Shown here: in pieces, positions 37,015-47,274 of the stretch
How the letters are laid out: every line of letters begins with the position of its first letter
How positions within the stretch are numbered: the stretch's first letter is position 1
NCBI GenBank assembly: GCA_017456015.1
Contig: JAFTLL010000003.1
Span: 186,001-250,000, forward strand
From: Clostridia bacterium
GTDB taxonomy: Bacteria > Bacillota_A > Clostridia > Oscillospirales > Acutalibacteraceae
DNA: 64,000 nt
Reading direction: 5' to 3'
Position numbers and translations under genes: made by a program
Notes under the pieces: generated by a model
Seen by the model: only the letters and a program-made list of their open reading frames with translations
Databases searched by the model: none
Told to the model about the DNA's origin: nothing

Positions 37015-38181
37015 TTAATTTAACAAATCGTAAAATTTTTGGATATCTTGGTCATTATCATAGTTTGAATTTTGCACATTAAAACGCATTTTATCTAATA
37101 TTTGTGGGTTTTCACATACATTTTTCAACATTGAAAAAATGCCATCTACCGAATTTTCTGCAATCAAACCATCTTCATTATCTCGAATTTGCTCACGTGC
37201 CGAAGCGTATTCAGAAACCAGAACTGGCAACCCGAGCATTTGCGCTTCTGTAACCGCCATGGGTTTACCTTCATAACGAGAAGGAAGGAAAAAAGCATCA
37301 AAACATTGAAAATACGGATATGGATTTTCCTTTTGTCCCAGCAAAATTATATCATTCTCTAATCCATTTGTTTGAATCATTTCTATTAAAGGTTCTTTAT
37401 CAAAACCATCGCCAATGACTGACCACCGAACAGAATAACCGCATTCTTTGAGTTGCTTAATTACTTCTACGCCTCTATCAAGTCCTTTATGATTGATAGA
37501 AAGACGGCAAACCGAAAGCAAATTTAATTTTGAATTTTCATTTTCTGAAAATTCAACTTTTTCTTTTGAACGATATTCAAGAAGCTTTTTAGTTAATATG
37601 TTAGGAATATAAACACATCTGTCTGCAAGAGACGGGAAAGAATTTTTAAACAGTTGTAAGCATTCGTCAGAAACGCATACAATATTATCTGAATGGCTCA
37701 ACATTTTCATGTCAATCTCTGGCAAATATTTTGCCTTTTCGTAATCAACATGTATCCATGATATTTTTTTGTCTGCCTGAACACGTAAATTAACAAACGC
37801 ATCCGACCATAACTCCATAAAACCAATTGCAACATCATATTTTTGTTTGATTTTACGGCAAAAGGTCAATTGTGCGTATGCCATACTCTGCGACATCGGC
37901 ATAAATTTATGCCGATACCGGAGCCCATGCCAATACGCTCGAATCAAGCTGCCGTTTATTATGGTTTTGCAAATTTTTGCAGCTTTTGATTGCGGAATAA
38001 ATGCTTGCGGTAAGAGATTGACCTGCTTGGGAATTGCATCAATATACGGTCCCTCATTACGATAAAGCAATAAATCTACATCATATTTTTCGTAATCCAA
38101 GGTATTTAAAAGAGAAAGCAAACTTGTAGTACTGCCACCAAGCATCATTGTGTAATACACAAATAAGATTTTCTTCTTCAT
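37015..38181 (-). CDS. Glycosyltransferase family 4 (1)
   Basis: A 388-residue GT-B enzyme. The N-terminal MMLGGSTTSLLSLLNTL acceptor-domain loop and the C-terminal donor motif PSRYEGKPMAVTEAQ (E-x7-E) with GLPVLVSE are typical of GT4. Retaining sugar transfer; donor unknown. Confidence 0.9.
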   Translation of the reverse strand: MKKKILFVYYTMMLGGSTTSLLSLLNTLDYEKYDVDLLLYRNEGPYIDAIPKQVNLLPQAFIPQSKAAKICKTIINGSLIRAYWHGLRYRHKFMPMSQSMAYAQLTFCRKIKQKYDVAIGFMELWSDAFVNLRVQADKKISWIHVDYEKAKYLPEIDMKMLSHSDNIVCVSDECLQLFKNSFPSLADRCVYIPNILTKKLLEYRSKEKVEFSENENSKLNLLSVCRLSINHKGLDRGVEVIKQLKECGYSVRWSVIGDGFDKEPLIEMIQTNGLENDIILLGQKENPYPYFQCFDAFFLPSRYEGKPMAVTEAQMLGLPVLVSEYASAREQIRDNEDGLIAENSVDGIFSMLKNVCENPQILDKMRFNVQNSNYDNDQDIQKFYDLLN

Positions 38182-38196
38182 GCCTATATCCTCTTT

Positions 38197-38991
38197 CTAT
38201 CGGTTGATAATATTGACCAGACCTCGATACAAACGACGAATTAACTGCGGGGATGACACAACTATTTTTTGTCTAAATTTTCGCATGGAAAGTTTTAAAA
38301 GAAAGCTGTATTTTTTTTGCTCATTGTTAGAAAAATAAATATGACATATTTTTTTGCGTTCTCGGGTTTTAATTTCTATGCCTTGCTTGCTTTCGGAAAC
38401 ACCGCCCCCCAAATAATTAGATACTACTGTGGGGCAGTATATGTATTCTGCATTGCCGAGAAAAGTTTTCAAAGTAAAATCATAATCGGCAAGAATCCGA
38501 TATTGCGTATCATAAAGACCGAACTGTTTAAAAAGCGCGTTGCTGAAAAAAACAGTTTGATGACACAAGGGTGTTCTATATAAGTAAAATTTTGATAAAA
38601 CAGAGGGTTGTTTTGCACGTATTCCGTCACGAGAATAATCCCCATAAATAACTGTTATTTTCTCATCCTTGGTTTTTGCCGTTTCATAAATTGTTGAAAG
38701 AATATCGGGTGCCGCTAAGACATCCCCGCAATTCAAAAACAAAAGATATTTCCCTTTTGCATGGGAGATGGCCTCATTCATACCAAAATAAATACCACTA
38801 TCTTTTGATACATAAGTAAAAATTCGGTCATCCTTCGGTATTTTATCCAAGGTCATATCCGTAGAGCAAGCATCTTTAACAACAATCTCAAAATCTGCAA
38901 AATCCTGCATTAAAACAGAGCGTATCGTTTCTTCAATTAGTTTTTCGGCATTAAAGGATACAACAATAATACTGAAAAATGGTTTCATCAT
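38197..38991 (-). CDS. Glycosyltransferase family 2 (3)
   Basis: A 264-residue GT-A enzyme of the WcaA/colanic type: FFSIIVVSFNAEKLIEETI, VVKDACSTDMT and LFLNCGD. The second Asp of the usual DxD is replaced in the local motif NCGD, common in this subfamily. Four-base overlap with the upstream GT4 gene shows coupling. Confidence 0.9.
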   Translation of the reverse strand: MMKPFFSIIVVSFNAEKLIEETIRSVLMQDFADFEIVVKDACSTDMTLDKIPKDDRIFTYVSKDSGIYFGMNEAISHAKGKYLLFLNCGDVLAAPDILSTIYETAKTKDEKITVIYGDYSRDGIRAKQPSVLSKFYLYRTPLCHQTVFFSNALFKQFGLYDTQYRILADYDFTLKTFLGNAEYIYCPTVVSNYLGGGVSESKQGIEIKTRERKKICHIYFSNNEQKKYSFLLKLSMRKFRQKIVVSSPQLIRRLYRGLVNIINR

Positions 38992-40193
38992 TCTATAACC
39001 TCATTTACAAACGCAAGGATTTTTTCGGCTTGTACTACATTGTTTTTTTCTTTAAGTACAAATTGCTTGCCTGCTTCGCCGCGCTCTTTACGAGCGGCAC
39101 TTGACATATCGGCGACCTGCTGAATGGCTTTGGCTATTTCGGCCGGTTCAGTAGACTTCATCTCAATTAAATAATCAAAATATTCCTCCGGAATCCCCTT
39201 AATTCGGCATGAGAGCACAGGATTTCCCGAAATCATATATTCAAAAAGTTTAGAAGGAAAGCAAAATGCCGATGCCGGTTCATCGGGGCGTCGGGTGCTG
39301 ATTAACATTGTTGCTTCTTTTTGTTTTAAAAGCAGGTCTTTTCTCGATGGCAAAAATCCGAAGTATCGTATACGTTTGTCACGCAATGCACGCTCTTTAA
39401 TAAACCCTGCTGCATTGCCGCCGCCGGTCAGCCAAAGTTCAAAGCGATCATCCAGCAACTGCATCGCATCCAATAGTTGCGGTATTCCATAACGCATATC
39501 AACAACACCGGAATACATTATAGAAATTTTATCTTCATTTTTCTCCACCGTTTCTTCGACCAAAGAAGATAGATCGAAGGAACCCTCCATGACTGTCCAT
39601 GTCCCCTCTTTAAGGTCAAGGAAATCTGCCATGTGCTTAGAATACAAAATGAATTTATCAACATGCTTGATTTTGCTCTTAATTTTTTGCCAATCCAATG
39701 CTTTTAAAAATTTTTTAAGGGGTGACATCGCTAAATCCATATACTGCGGTAAATCCGGAACAATTAGAACAATTTTTGCGTTCTGCATATGTTTTTTTGC
39801 TGCGACGGCACCATCTAAGAAAGGAGAATGCATAGAATAAATAAAAATGGTTGTTTGTTCATTTTTATGAGCCTGCGCCCAAGCTCGACATGCCTTTGTA
39901 ATTTCACGGCTTTTGAAATAATGCGATATATATTTATAATTGGGATAGCCAACACTCTTATCTACTGTGATGCCGTTACGGGTCCAATTATATTCCGGTA
40001 TGTGTTTTTCTTTGTATCGCGGATAGGAGGACAAACCATAAGTGTTAATTGTATCACAAAACACACCGTTCTGTTCCAAGCCATCTAAAATTGCGTCCTG
40101 TGAAACATTGGCAGACAGTATTTTTCCACCGTTTTTAATTATTTGTTCTTTTTGCTCAGGAGAAATACCCATTCCTATCCATAAGTACTTCAT
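38988..40193 (-). CDS. Glycosyltransferase family 4 (2)
   Basis: A 401-residue GT-B enzyme; YSGVVDMRYGIPQLLDAM begins the donor domain and AFCFPSKLFEYMISGNPVLS contains the nucleotide-sugar motif. ATG start four bases after the upstream gene's end. Donor unknown. Confidence 0.88.
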   Translation of the reverse strand: MKYLWIGMGISPEQKEQIIKNGGKILSANVSQDAILDGLEQNGVFCDTINTYGLSSYPRYKEKHIPEYNWTRNGITVDKSVGYPNYKYISHYFKSREITKACRAWAQAHKNEQTTIFIYSMHSPFLDGAVAAKKHMQNAKIVLIVPDLPQYMDLAMSPLKKFLKALDWQKIKSKIKHVDKFILYSKHMADFLDLKEGTWTVMEGSFDLSSLVEETVEKNEDKISIMYSGVVDMRYGIPQLLDAMQLLDDRFELWLTGGGNAAGFIKERALRDKRIRYFGFLPSRKDLLLKQKEATMLISTRRPDEPASAFCFPSKLFEYMISGNPVLSCRIKGIPEEYFDYLIEMKSTEPAEIAKAIQQVADMSSAARKERGEAGKQFVLKEKNNVVQAEKILAFVNEVIE

Positions 40194-40197
40194 TTTA

Positions 40198-41514
40198 TCA
40201 CGCTTCTACCGTTTCTTTTTCTCTTTCAATTTGTTTTTGATTATCAAATGTGGCTTTTCCCTTTGCAACAATCGATTTTAAAAGCTCTATCCACTTTTTT
40301 GTGCCGATTTCTTTTGTCAAATATGTTGTTACATAGTTTCTGCCGTTTTTGCCCATTTCATATAACTTGTCCGAATTTGCGTAGCAGGAGAGAATCGTAT
40401 TATAAAAGGCTTCGGTGTTATCGGGAGAAATACATATACCGCAGTTGTTTTTTGTAATTATACGGTCAAGATCGCCGCCCTTATCAAAGGAAGCAAGCAC
40501 GGGGCGAGCGGCAGACATTATGCTCCACGTTTTGCTGGGCACAGAGTTTGTCCCTATGCCCTTTTTTGATATAATCAAGCCAAGGTCACCAAGACTGAAA
40601 ACGTGGGAAATGTCTGTATAATCTTGAAAAGGAAGCATAATGACATTTGTGATTTTTTCGGCTTCTATGCGCAGAGCTATATGCGACTTTGCCGCACCTT
40701 CCCCAATAATGATAAAATATATATCACTGTTTGCTTCGGCAATACGCTTTGCTGTATCCAGAAGCATATCTAAATTTTGCGTATGTCCGATATTTCCGCT
40801 GTAACATATATAAAATTTATTTCGGTCAAGGTTGTATTTTTTAAAAAGTTTGTTTTCTTCCCTTGGAATATTTACAACTTCTTCGGTATCTATCCAATTT
40901 TCAATGATGCATATTTTTTCCTCCGGTACGCCTTTTTCCATAATATTCTGTTTAAAACTCTCGGAAATAACAACGATTTTATCGGCGGAATTGTATGTAT
41001 AATTTTCGATTTTTCTACCCAATTTCCATAAAACAGAGCCCTTTTTTGTAAGTCCTGTATGAACAAGAGAATCAGGAAAAATATCCTGTAAATTATAAAT
41101 GAAAGGAACGTTTTTTTGGTACTTTTTTGATAATTTCTTTTTTACCAAAGCACATAACATCCCTTGGGTAGGCGGAGTGCTTGAACCAAGTATCAAATCA
41201 ATTTTTTTGGCTTTTATACCTTTGAAATATTGCTTAATATTGACAAGGATATACCGAATTGCACGCAAGACAGGATTTTTTCTCTCTCGAAACATAGAAA
41301 ATCGATAGATATGAAAACTTCCGTCATAGATTTCTTCATATTTAATTTTCTTATATTTCCTACGGGTTTCCTTGTCGATTCCCCGCGTAGGTGTAGGAAC
41401 GTAGTTTTCGGTAACAAAACCTGCGTCACGATATGCTTCATTGGTATTTCGACTGAGATGAGAACTCGATACCTCCTCTGGGTAGCAATAGGAGCCAAAT
41501 CTTAAAATTTTCAT
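40198..41514 (-). CDS. Glycosyltransferase family 4, WbuB-like (3)
   Basis: A 438-residue GT4 enzyme of the WbuB/WcaI type: MKILRFGSYCYPEEVSSSHL, the YNLQDIFPDSLV region, CYSGNIGHTQNLD and VPSKTWSIMSAARPVLAS. WbuB-like enzymes add L-FucNAc or a similar sugar, which would agree with the fucose enzyme in this operon, but this is inference. The start is ATG 41512-41514 behind GAGGT; an in-frame start seven codons upstream lacks a ribosome site. Confidence 0.88.
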   Translation of the reverse strand: MKILRFGSYCYPEEVSSSHLSRNTNEAYRDAGFVTENYVPTPTRGIDKETRRKYKKIKYEEIYDGSFHIYRFSMFRERKNPVLRAIRYILVNIKQYFKGIKAKKIDLILGSSTPPTQGMLCALVKKKLSKKYQKNVPFIYNLQDIFPDSLVHTGLTKKGSVLWKLGRKIENYTYNSADKIVVISESFKQNIMEKGVPEEKICIIENWIDTEEVVNIPREENKLFKKYNLDRNKFYICYSGNIGHTQNLDMLLDTAKRIAEANSDIYFIIIGEGAAKSHIALRIEAEKITNVIMLPFQDYTDISHVFSLGDLGLIISKKGIGTNSVPSKTWSIMSAARPVLASFDKGGDLDRIITKNNCGICISPDNTEAFYNTILSCYANSDKLYEMGKNGRNYVTTYLTKEIGTKKWIELLKSIVAKGKATFDNQKQIEREKETVEA

Positions 41515-41640
41515 AAATACCTCATTCTTATACAAATATTACTGCTTGTTATCTTTTCACACACTTTTCAGTGACAAATCCTCAATTTTAGCATACATAG
41601 TAACAAGTCCCACAATTGCAGATAGAAATTCTCCTTTTTA

Positions 41641-42939
41641 TTAAAAAATTGTGGTATTATGTATTGCAGAAAGGCATCGCTCATAGTTCAAATATTCCAA
41701 CTGCATTTCATCCCCATCGGTTGAAAGAATTTCCAATGTGTTACTGATTTCAACCAGCGTTTTAGCCAGTTTTTCGGGAGTTTCGCCGACAACGTGAATT
41801 CTTAAACAGATACGTTCTAAGGCGTTTGTTTCCAGTATTTCTTCGCCTTCATGACTCATCACCGTGACGTTGAGAACACCCGGCATAGCTTTCACCTGCT
41901 CAACTCCACCCATCTTTGCTATGATACCGGCCTTTAACCCGACATAGTAATTGCAACAGGGGTGACGAAAACGAGCGTTATCTGCCTCAATAATCGGCGC
42001 ATCGTTCATACTGCCGGTCAGGGCATAATTTATCATACAATTCAGAGAATTGATTCCCCATTGGTATTCAGTAAGAATGTAATTTTGTGCTCCGCCCATA
42101 CGGAAACCTGCCTCGAAAATATAAAAGCGGTCGTTTTTGTAAAAGCTTTGCAACGTCATTACACCATTATTGATACCCATTGCTTGAAAAAGTTTTTTAA
42201 CACCTTCATGAACCATATCATAGTATAAATCAATATATTTACTTGGATACATATGGAAAATGGGCAGGATTAAATTTTTGTTTTCAGTATCAACAAAGAC
42301 TTTGGTAAAGCAGGAGGTCAGAGAAACCTCTCCGTCTTGCAAGGTGTATTGAAAAAAGACTTCATCAGCATCTGTAATCAATTCCTCAATGATTACTTCT
42401 TTCTTTTTTGACCACTTCAAAGCTTCTAAATAATACTTTTCCAAATCTTCTTCATTATTGCAAACATTCATACCCCTTGCGCCACTTGAATCTACGGGTT
42501 TAACAATAACAGGATATTTGATTTTATCAATATCTTCCCTTTTAAACTCTTCTGTTACATAAAAATCACAAGGTACGGGTACTCCGTATTTTCTTGCAAA
42601 CTTCTTAAACTCTGCCTTATCGGAAATTATATCCCATTGTTCACGGTTTGCGTAAAAGTTACAACCCGTTCTTTCACTAACAGTAATTGCGGGGGCAATA
42701 TTCACTTCGGATGAGCCTACAAAAATACCGTCAATTCCTTCTTTTTTAACAATTTCAACTATTTCATCAACATTTTGAGTGTCAACATTATAGAATACAT
42801 CGGCTATTTTTGAAATAGGGGTGTTGGAATCTTTGCCTACTGCAACAATATGAAACCCCTTTTCATCTTTGTATTTTTTTATGCCCTTTGCATAGGCGCC
42901 GCCGCCCATCAAAAGCAGGGTTTTGTTTTTGAGATTCAT
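41641..42939 (-). CDS. ATP-grasp ligase, carbamoyl-phosphate-synthase-like (2)
   Basis: A 432-residue ATP-grasp protein: glycine-rich LLLMGGGAYAKGI start, KYPVIVKPVDSSGARGM nucleotide loop, EVIIEELI hinge and FEAGFRMGGAQ metal site. Paralogue of the protein at 30,795. The start is ATG 42937-42939 behind TTAGGTGA; the GTG at 42948 lies inside this ribosome site. Probable acyl-phosphate-forming ligase; substrate unknown. Confidence 0.86.
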   Translation of the reverse strand: MNLKNKTLLLMGGGAYAKGIKKYKDEKGFHIVAVGKDSNTPISKIADVFYNVDTQNVDEIVEIVKKEGIDGIFVGSSEVNIAPAITVSERTGCNFYANREQWDIISDKAEFKKFARKYGVPVPCDFYVTEEFKREDIDKIKYPVIVKPVDSSGARGMNVCNNEEDLEKYYLEALKWSKKKEVIIEELITDADEVFFQYTLQDGEVSLTSCFTKVFVDTENKNLILPIFHMYPSKYIDLYYDMVHEGVKKLFQAMGINNGVMTLQSFYKNDRFYIFEAGFRMGGAQNYILTEYQWGINSLNCMINYALTGSMNDAPIIEADNARFRHPCCNYYVGLKAGIIAKMGGVEQVKAMPGVLNVTVMSHEGEEILETNALERICLRIHVVGETPEKLAKTLVEISNTLEILSTDGDEMQLEYLNYERCLSAIHNTTIF

Positions 42940-42961
42940 ATTTATCACCTAAGTGTATTTT

Positions 42962-44059
42962 TTAAATGGAAAGTTTTTTCATTTGAGGTAAACCGAGTCT
43001 TTTCAGTATATCGTTTACCTCTTTTAAAAATCCTTTTTGGCGTGGCATCTGCCACACAAACTGACCTCTTGCATTTCCTTCGATCATTACCCATCCTTTT
43101 TCTGTGAGAGCTAAATCCCATCCTGCATAGCGATTTCCTTTTACTATGGAAGCAAGTTCTTGGGCCATTTCCTTGGCCTCTTGCCAATGAGGAATTTCAA
43201 ATCCTATCATTTTCAAGTCTGTATCGGGATGAGTCTCGTAAGTATTCCCGTATTCATCTCCAACGGCATCAATTTTCCCTGTCGCTATATCGATGGTTCC
43301 AAAGACCCCACCTGCACCCGCATTGTCAACAATATTACCGCCCCGTCCTGTACGAAAGTAGGCAGCAATTACCTCAACCCCCTCATCAAATTTTACGGTT
43401 GCGACCCTAATTGTATTAAGGGAAGACGGATGAAATTGAGCCATCTCCGGAATTTGAATAATAAGTTCCTCGGCGATAAAACCATCTTTCATTCCGTAGC
43501 AATATTTTTGTTTTAGTTCTTCAAAATACTTTTTCAAATCTGTTATTTTCGAAATATCTGCAATTTGTATTCCCTGTCCGCAAGTTCCTAAAACAGGTTT
43601 TAAAATAACTCTCTTGTGTTTTTTTAAAAAATCTTGGAATTTTATAAAATCCTTTTCATTTTTAACATAGCATAAATCTCTGCCGTAATACTTTCCAAAA
43701 ACCTTGTATGTATACATTTTATCGTCGAAAATTGCTAAATTTTTAGCTTTATTTAAGCTTTCGCAAAAATCAACTCTGTTCAAATCTGAAATAAAGGTTT
43801 TCCGTTCGGATTCATCTTTATCTTTAAAGTGGTAACAAACATATTCTTCCGCAGAAAATCTATATCTTTTAGCCATATTCAAGATATCTTGTTGAATTTT
43901 GGACTTTTCTTCATAAGGAATTTCGCCCATATACTTATCGATGGTTTTACTTATGGAATTCAAATTTATAAGTCCTTTATTCCACATCCGTTTTCTTAAA
44001 TATGTACCAAGCATTGTACATTTTAAAATGCTTTTAACTTTTATAGAAATAATTGACAT
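42962..44059 (-). CDS. ATP-grasp protein, sugar-transfer-associated type (1)
   Basis: A 365-residue protein of the ATP-grasp family linked to sugar transfer (ATPgrasp_ST). The ATP loop is ILKPVLGTCGQGIQI, followed by FIAEELIIQ, HPSSLNTIRVAT, GGNIVDNAGAGGVFG and AGWDLALTEKGWVMIEGNA. The start is ATG 44057-44059, after AAAGGAG; the TTG at 44083 overlaps that site. Probably ligates an amino acid or carboxylate onto a polysaccharide or precursor (inference). Confidence 0.85.
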   Translation of the reverse strand: MSIISIKVKSILKCTMLGTYLRKRMWNKGLINLNSISKTIDKYMGEIPYEEKSKIQQDILNMAKRYRFSAEEYVCYHFKDKDESERKTFISDLNRVDFCESLNKAKNLAIFDDKMYTYKVFGKYYGRDLCYVKNEKDFIKFQDFLKKHKRVILKPVLGTCGQGIQIADISKITDLKKYFEELKQKYCYGMKDGFIAEELIIQIPEMAQFHPSSLNTIRVATVKFDEGVEVIAAYFRTGRGGNIVDNAGAGGVFGTIDIATGKIDAVGDEYGNTYETHPDTDLKMIGFEIPHWQEAKEMAQELASIVKGNRYAGWDLALTEKGWVMIEGNARGQFVWQMPRQKGFLKEVNDILKRLGLPQMKKLSI

Positions 44060-44319
44060 TTTATGGTTTACTCCTTTAATCAAAAAGTATTTTATTCGAC
44101 ATATGTTAAAAAACGAAAGTTTTATACGATTGCTATTTTAATAATTATGGTTTTTAAAGGCTTTTCACAGAGCGGTTCTTAATTCGCCACATTTTAAGAG
44201 GTTATAATTAGTTCAAAATTCGTAGTTTTGTTCTTTTTGTTGATTTAGAAAATATAAAAATATTTAGTATAGCGTTTTTGTAAGCGAAAATACCCGATTT
44301 GGTGAAATTTTTAATGTTA

Positions 44320-45388
44320 TTATTTATGGAATACTTCATCTAAAATTTGTTTGGTGTCTTCACCAAACAAAGGACCATTATTAAGCTGATGAAAATCTAA
44401 TTCTCCAAGACAAAGATTGGCTTCTATCATAATCGGATTTCCTTGTTCGTTTACGGCAAAATCCCAAGAAACCATTTTGAAATGAGGAACCATAGGATGG
44501 GCTTTATTGACCAATTCCTTAATTTTTTCAAAGCTCGGGATTGAATACCCGCCGAATTCTAATCCGCTGGTCGGGTGAACATTGTATACCTCTCCGGAAG
44601 GTTTAAATGCTTTTTCTTTAAGGGTTCCATCTTCTGTAATACCACAGGTGATGCCACCACTTGAAGCATTGTCAACACGAGATCCCGCAATTCCCATGCG
44701 TAGAACAGAAGAATAAATTTTTACGCCATCTTCACGCAATAGGGACAAAACACGGATGGTATTAACGGAACTTTCATTAATAGCGCTTAATGAGGGGTGT
44801 TGTTTTAACGGGCGCTGAACAACGATATCTCCCCCGATATTTTCTATTGCTTTCTCAAAAGCGGAAAACATTTCGCTGTTTTCTGCACTAATAAATTGCA
44901 CACCTTTACCACCGAAAGAATTCGTTGCTTTTTTAATGAATGCAGCAGGCTCGGCATTTATAAGTTTTGAAAGGTTAATTTCATCGATATTTTGCATATT
45001 CGAATCATACCAAAAACCGCCTATACGAAATGCGATGGAATCTGCTTGAGGAATTCCACGAAAAATAGTGGGATAATAGCACTTATTGTCCATCGTTTTA
45101 GCTTCGTATCTCTTATTGTAATATTCGTCTATATAATTAGAAAAAATATCTGTAGGAATAAATAACTCGGAAAAAACACCAGTTTTTTCGGCGTAAAAGG
45201 AGTGAAAAATGGTGGATTTTTGTATATTGCTTATAAAAATCTTTTACCTTGTGCTTTTGTTCGGCAGTTAACGAGTTTTGGTTGTTTATGCGGTTTTTTG
45301 TGATTTTCCTGACGTTTTTTTGAACAATTTTTCTTTTAAGGAAAAAATAGGGTTTAAAATAAACATTAATCATTTTATCAACATTCAT
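44320..45388 (-). pseudogene. ATP-grasp protein, sugar-transfer-associated type (2), frameshifted
   Basis: A gene related to the one at 42,962, broken by a +1 frameshift. The first segment (45388 to about 45209) starts ATG behind AAAGGAGA and reads to LTAEQKHKVKDFYKQYTKIHH. The frame then shifts at a run of five A on the plus strand (45205-45209). Removing one base joins it to FHSFYAEKTGVFSELF and on through MDNKCYYPTIF to the normal end at 44320. The downstream part keeps the ATP-grasp motifs (IKKATNSFGGKGVQF, NTIRVLSLL, VDNASSGGI, WDFAVNEQGNPIMIEAN). Restored length is about 356 residues. A sequencing error, a real mutation or slippage-based switching are possible. Confidence 0.8.
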
Positions 45389-45422
45389 AAACTGATCTCC
45401 TTTGTTGCTTGCCAGGGTAAAT

Positions 45423-46598
45423 TTATTCTATTTTTATGATATTTATAGCTTGTTTGCAAACACTTATTGCCTCTTCTGCTGTATCCGCTTGTGCGATAAC
45501 AAATCCCGCGCGGTCGGTACTGCTTTTAATTTTTTCGAGCTTATCACCAACCTGCTTGGTGAAGGCAATTTCAATTACGCCGGGAATCTCTTTCGCGTGT
45601 TCTATCCCTTGAATTTTAGCAATTGTACCATATGGTGCGTCTATAAACCGTATTGCACTTCCTTTTTGAAATTTAGGCTCCAAATCGGGTGTTTCGCCGC
45701 AGGCGATTTGAATTACGGCTTTTATCATATTAACCCCGGTTGACAGCGGCACAAGATGGGTGGTTATACAGTCGCCGCCCATACGTGCTCCAAGCTCAAT
45801 CATCTTTGGGCCGTTTTCAGTCAGCATAATTTCAACGTGTGCAGGACCGTTTTCTATGCCGACAGCCTTAACGGCGCGGCTTGCCAAATCCTTGATTTTT
45901 TCAACATCTTCTTTTGGCAAACGCGAGGGCTGCGTATGTCCTGTTTCAACAAAGTGCGGCGCGCCTGTGGTAAGCTTGTCGGTAACCTGTAAAACATTCA
46001 CAACACCGTTTAAAACGATAATTTCAACGCTCACTTCATTACCGCTTAAATATTCCTCGACGATAACACTTCCGCCGCGTCCACAGGAAGAAGAGTACTC
46101 AACCGCCGCTTTAAGCTCATCAGCATCTTTTATAAACATAACTCCGCGGCTACCTGAATTATCGGTAGGCTTACTTATACAGGGGTATGTTATATTATCT
46201 ATTACTGTTTCGAGTTCTTTCTTGTCTTTCAGTATATAAAACCAAGGATGTTCAACCCCGTATTGTTGGAAAGCTTTTATCATTTCGCCCTTATCGGTCG
46301 ATTTAATCGCGGTATCCATACTTATGCCCGGAAGTCGGCAAACGGAGGTTGCTGCCGCAATAGAACGCATAGGCATATCGGTGGCAAGAGTCATAATACC
46401 GTCTGGCTTAAAACGTGAAGCTACTTCGCATACACCGTCAATATCTATTGTGCTGACGTTAAAATACTCGTCGGCGTATGGAATACCAATTGCCGCAGGG
46501 TTAAAATCTATTACTCCGACATAATAGCCCATCTCTTTGGCTTTTTGTATTGCAGGGAGTTGCAATATAGAGGCACCGACTATGAGAAGTTTTTTCAT
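45423..46598 (-). CDS. ATP-grasp ligase, carbamoyl-phosphate-synthase-like (3)
   Basis: A 391-residue ATP-grasp protein of the PurK/CarB-like kind: LLIVGASILQLPAIQKAKEM start, YPCISKPTDNSGSRGV loop, SVIVEEYLSGNEVSVE, and ENGPKMIELGARMGGDC metal site. More distant from the two other CarB-like proteins of the operon. Located two bases behind the sugar transferase. Similar proteins are thought to ligate amino acids to sugar nucleotides or lipids, but no substrate can be read here. Confidence 0.86.
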   Translation of the reverse strand: MKKLLIVGASILQLPAIQKAKEMGYYVGVIDFNPAAIGIPYADEYFNVSTIDIDGVCEVASRFKPDGIMTLATDMPMRSIAAATSVCRLPGISMDTAIKSTDKGEMIKAFQQYGVEHPWFYILKDKKELETVIDNITYPCISKPTDNSGSRGVMFIKDADELKAAVEYSSSCGRGGSVIVEEYLSGNEVSVEIIVLNGVVNVLQVTDKLTTGAPHFVETGHTQPSRLPKEDVEKIKDLASRAVKAVGIENGPAHVEIMLTENGPKMIELGARMGGDCITTHLVPLSTGVNMIKAVIQIACGETPDLEPKFQKGSAIRFIDAPYGTIAKIQGIEHAKEIPGVIEIAFTKQVGDKLEKIKSSTDRAGFVIAQADTAEEAISVCKQAINIIKIE

Positions 46599-46599
46599 A

Positions 46600-47274
46600 C
46601 TACTTTACCTGTGCGGGCTCTCGCTGCTCTTCCTGTACGCTTGTAACGGTTACAGGTTGTTGCAACATAGGTACGGGAGCATCGCTGACATGAATATTTT
46701 TTTGCCCTATTACCGAAAGAACCGTCTTGAAAATGACTTTTACATCAAGGACAAAACTTAGATTATCCACATAATAGGCATCGTGCATAAATTTTTCATC
46801 CTGCGTTATTGAGTTACGGTAATAAGCCTGCGCATATCCCGTAATCCCGGGCCGCACACTATAACGTTTTCTTCTAATCTCATCCATTTCATTAACCGGA
46901 ATACTTTTGCCCGGCAATGTAGGGCGGGGACCGATTAAACTCATATCCCCTATAAGCACATTGAAAAACTGCGGAAATTCATCCAAACTGGTTTTGCGCA
47001 AAAACTTGCCAACACGTGTTACACGAGGGTCGTTCGCGCTGTTAAAGGTTGAACCGTCACTGTTTTTTATGTTTGGCGCATTGACATACATACTTCTTAA
47101 TTTATACATCTTGAAAATTTTACCGTCTTTTCCTTTACGCTCGGCATTGTAAAAAACCGGACCTTTATCGGTAAGATAAATTACCGGAGCTGAACATAAA
47201 ACAACCAGCAAAACAAACGGCAGAGCGACAAGTGAAACCAAGATGTCAATAAATCTTTTAAAAAACCGATACAT
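46600..47274 (-). CDS. Initiating phosphoglycosyl transferase (bacterial sugar transferase)
   Basis: A 224-residue monotopic sugar transferase of the PglC type: N-terminal reentrant helix (residues 9-32), then [30 protein letters not shown] with the catalytic Asp-Glu, [12 protein letters not shown] and [13 protein letters not shown]. It transfers a sugar phosphate to undecaprenyl phosphate to start the repeat unit. The sugar aminotransferase gene directly upstream suggests an amino sugar as first residue. A C-terminal tail of 20 residues is unusual. Confidence 0.93.
   Translation of the reverse strand: MYRFFKRFIDILVSLVALPFVLLVVLCSAPVIYLTDKGPVFYNAERKGKDGKIFKMYKLRSMYVNAPNIKNSDGSTFNSANDPRVTRVGKFLRKTSLDEFPQFFNVLIGDMSLIGPRPTLPGKSIPVNEMDEIRRKRYSVRPGITGYAQAYYRNSITQDEKFMHDAYYVDNLSFVLDVKVIFKTVLSVIGQKNIHVSDAPVPMLQQPVTVTSVQEEQREPAQVK

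Noticed and set aside
45137..45388. Separate 83-residue protein
   Set aside because: Its sequence continues into the downstream ATP-grasp frame after a one-base correction, so it is the front part of a frameshifted gene.
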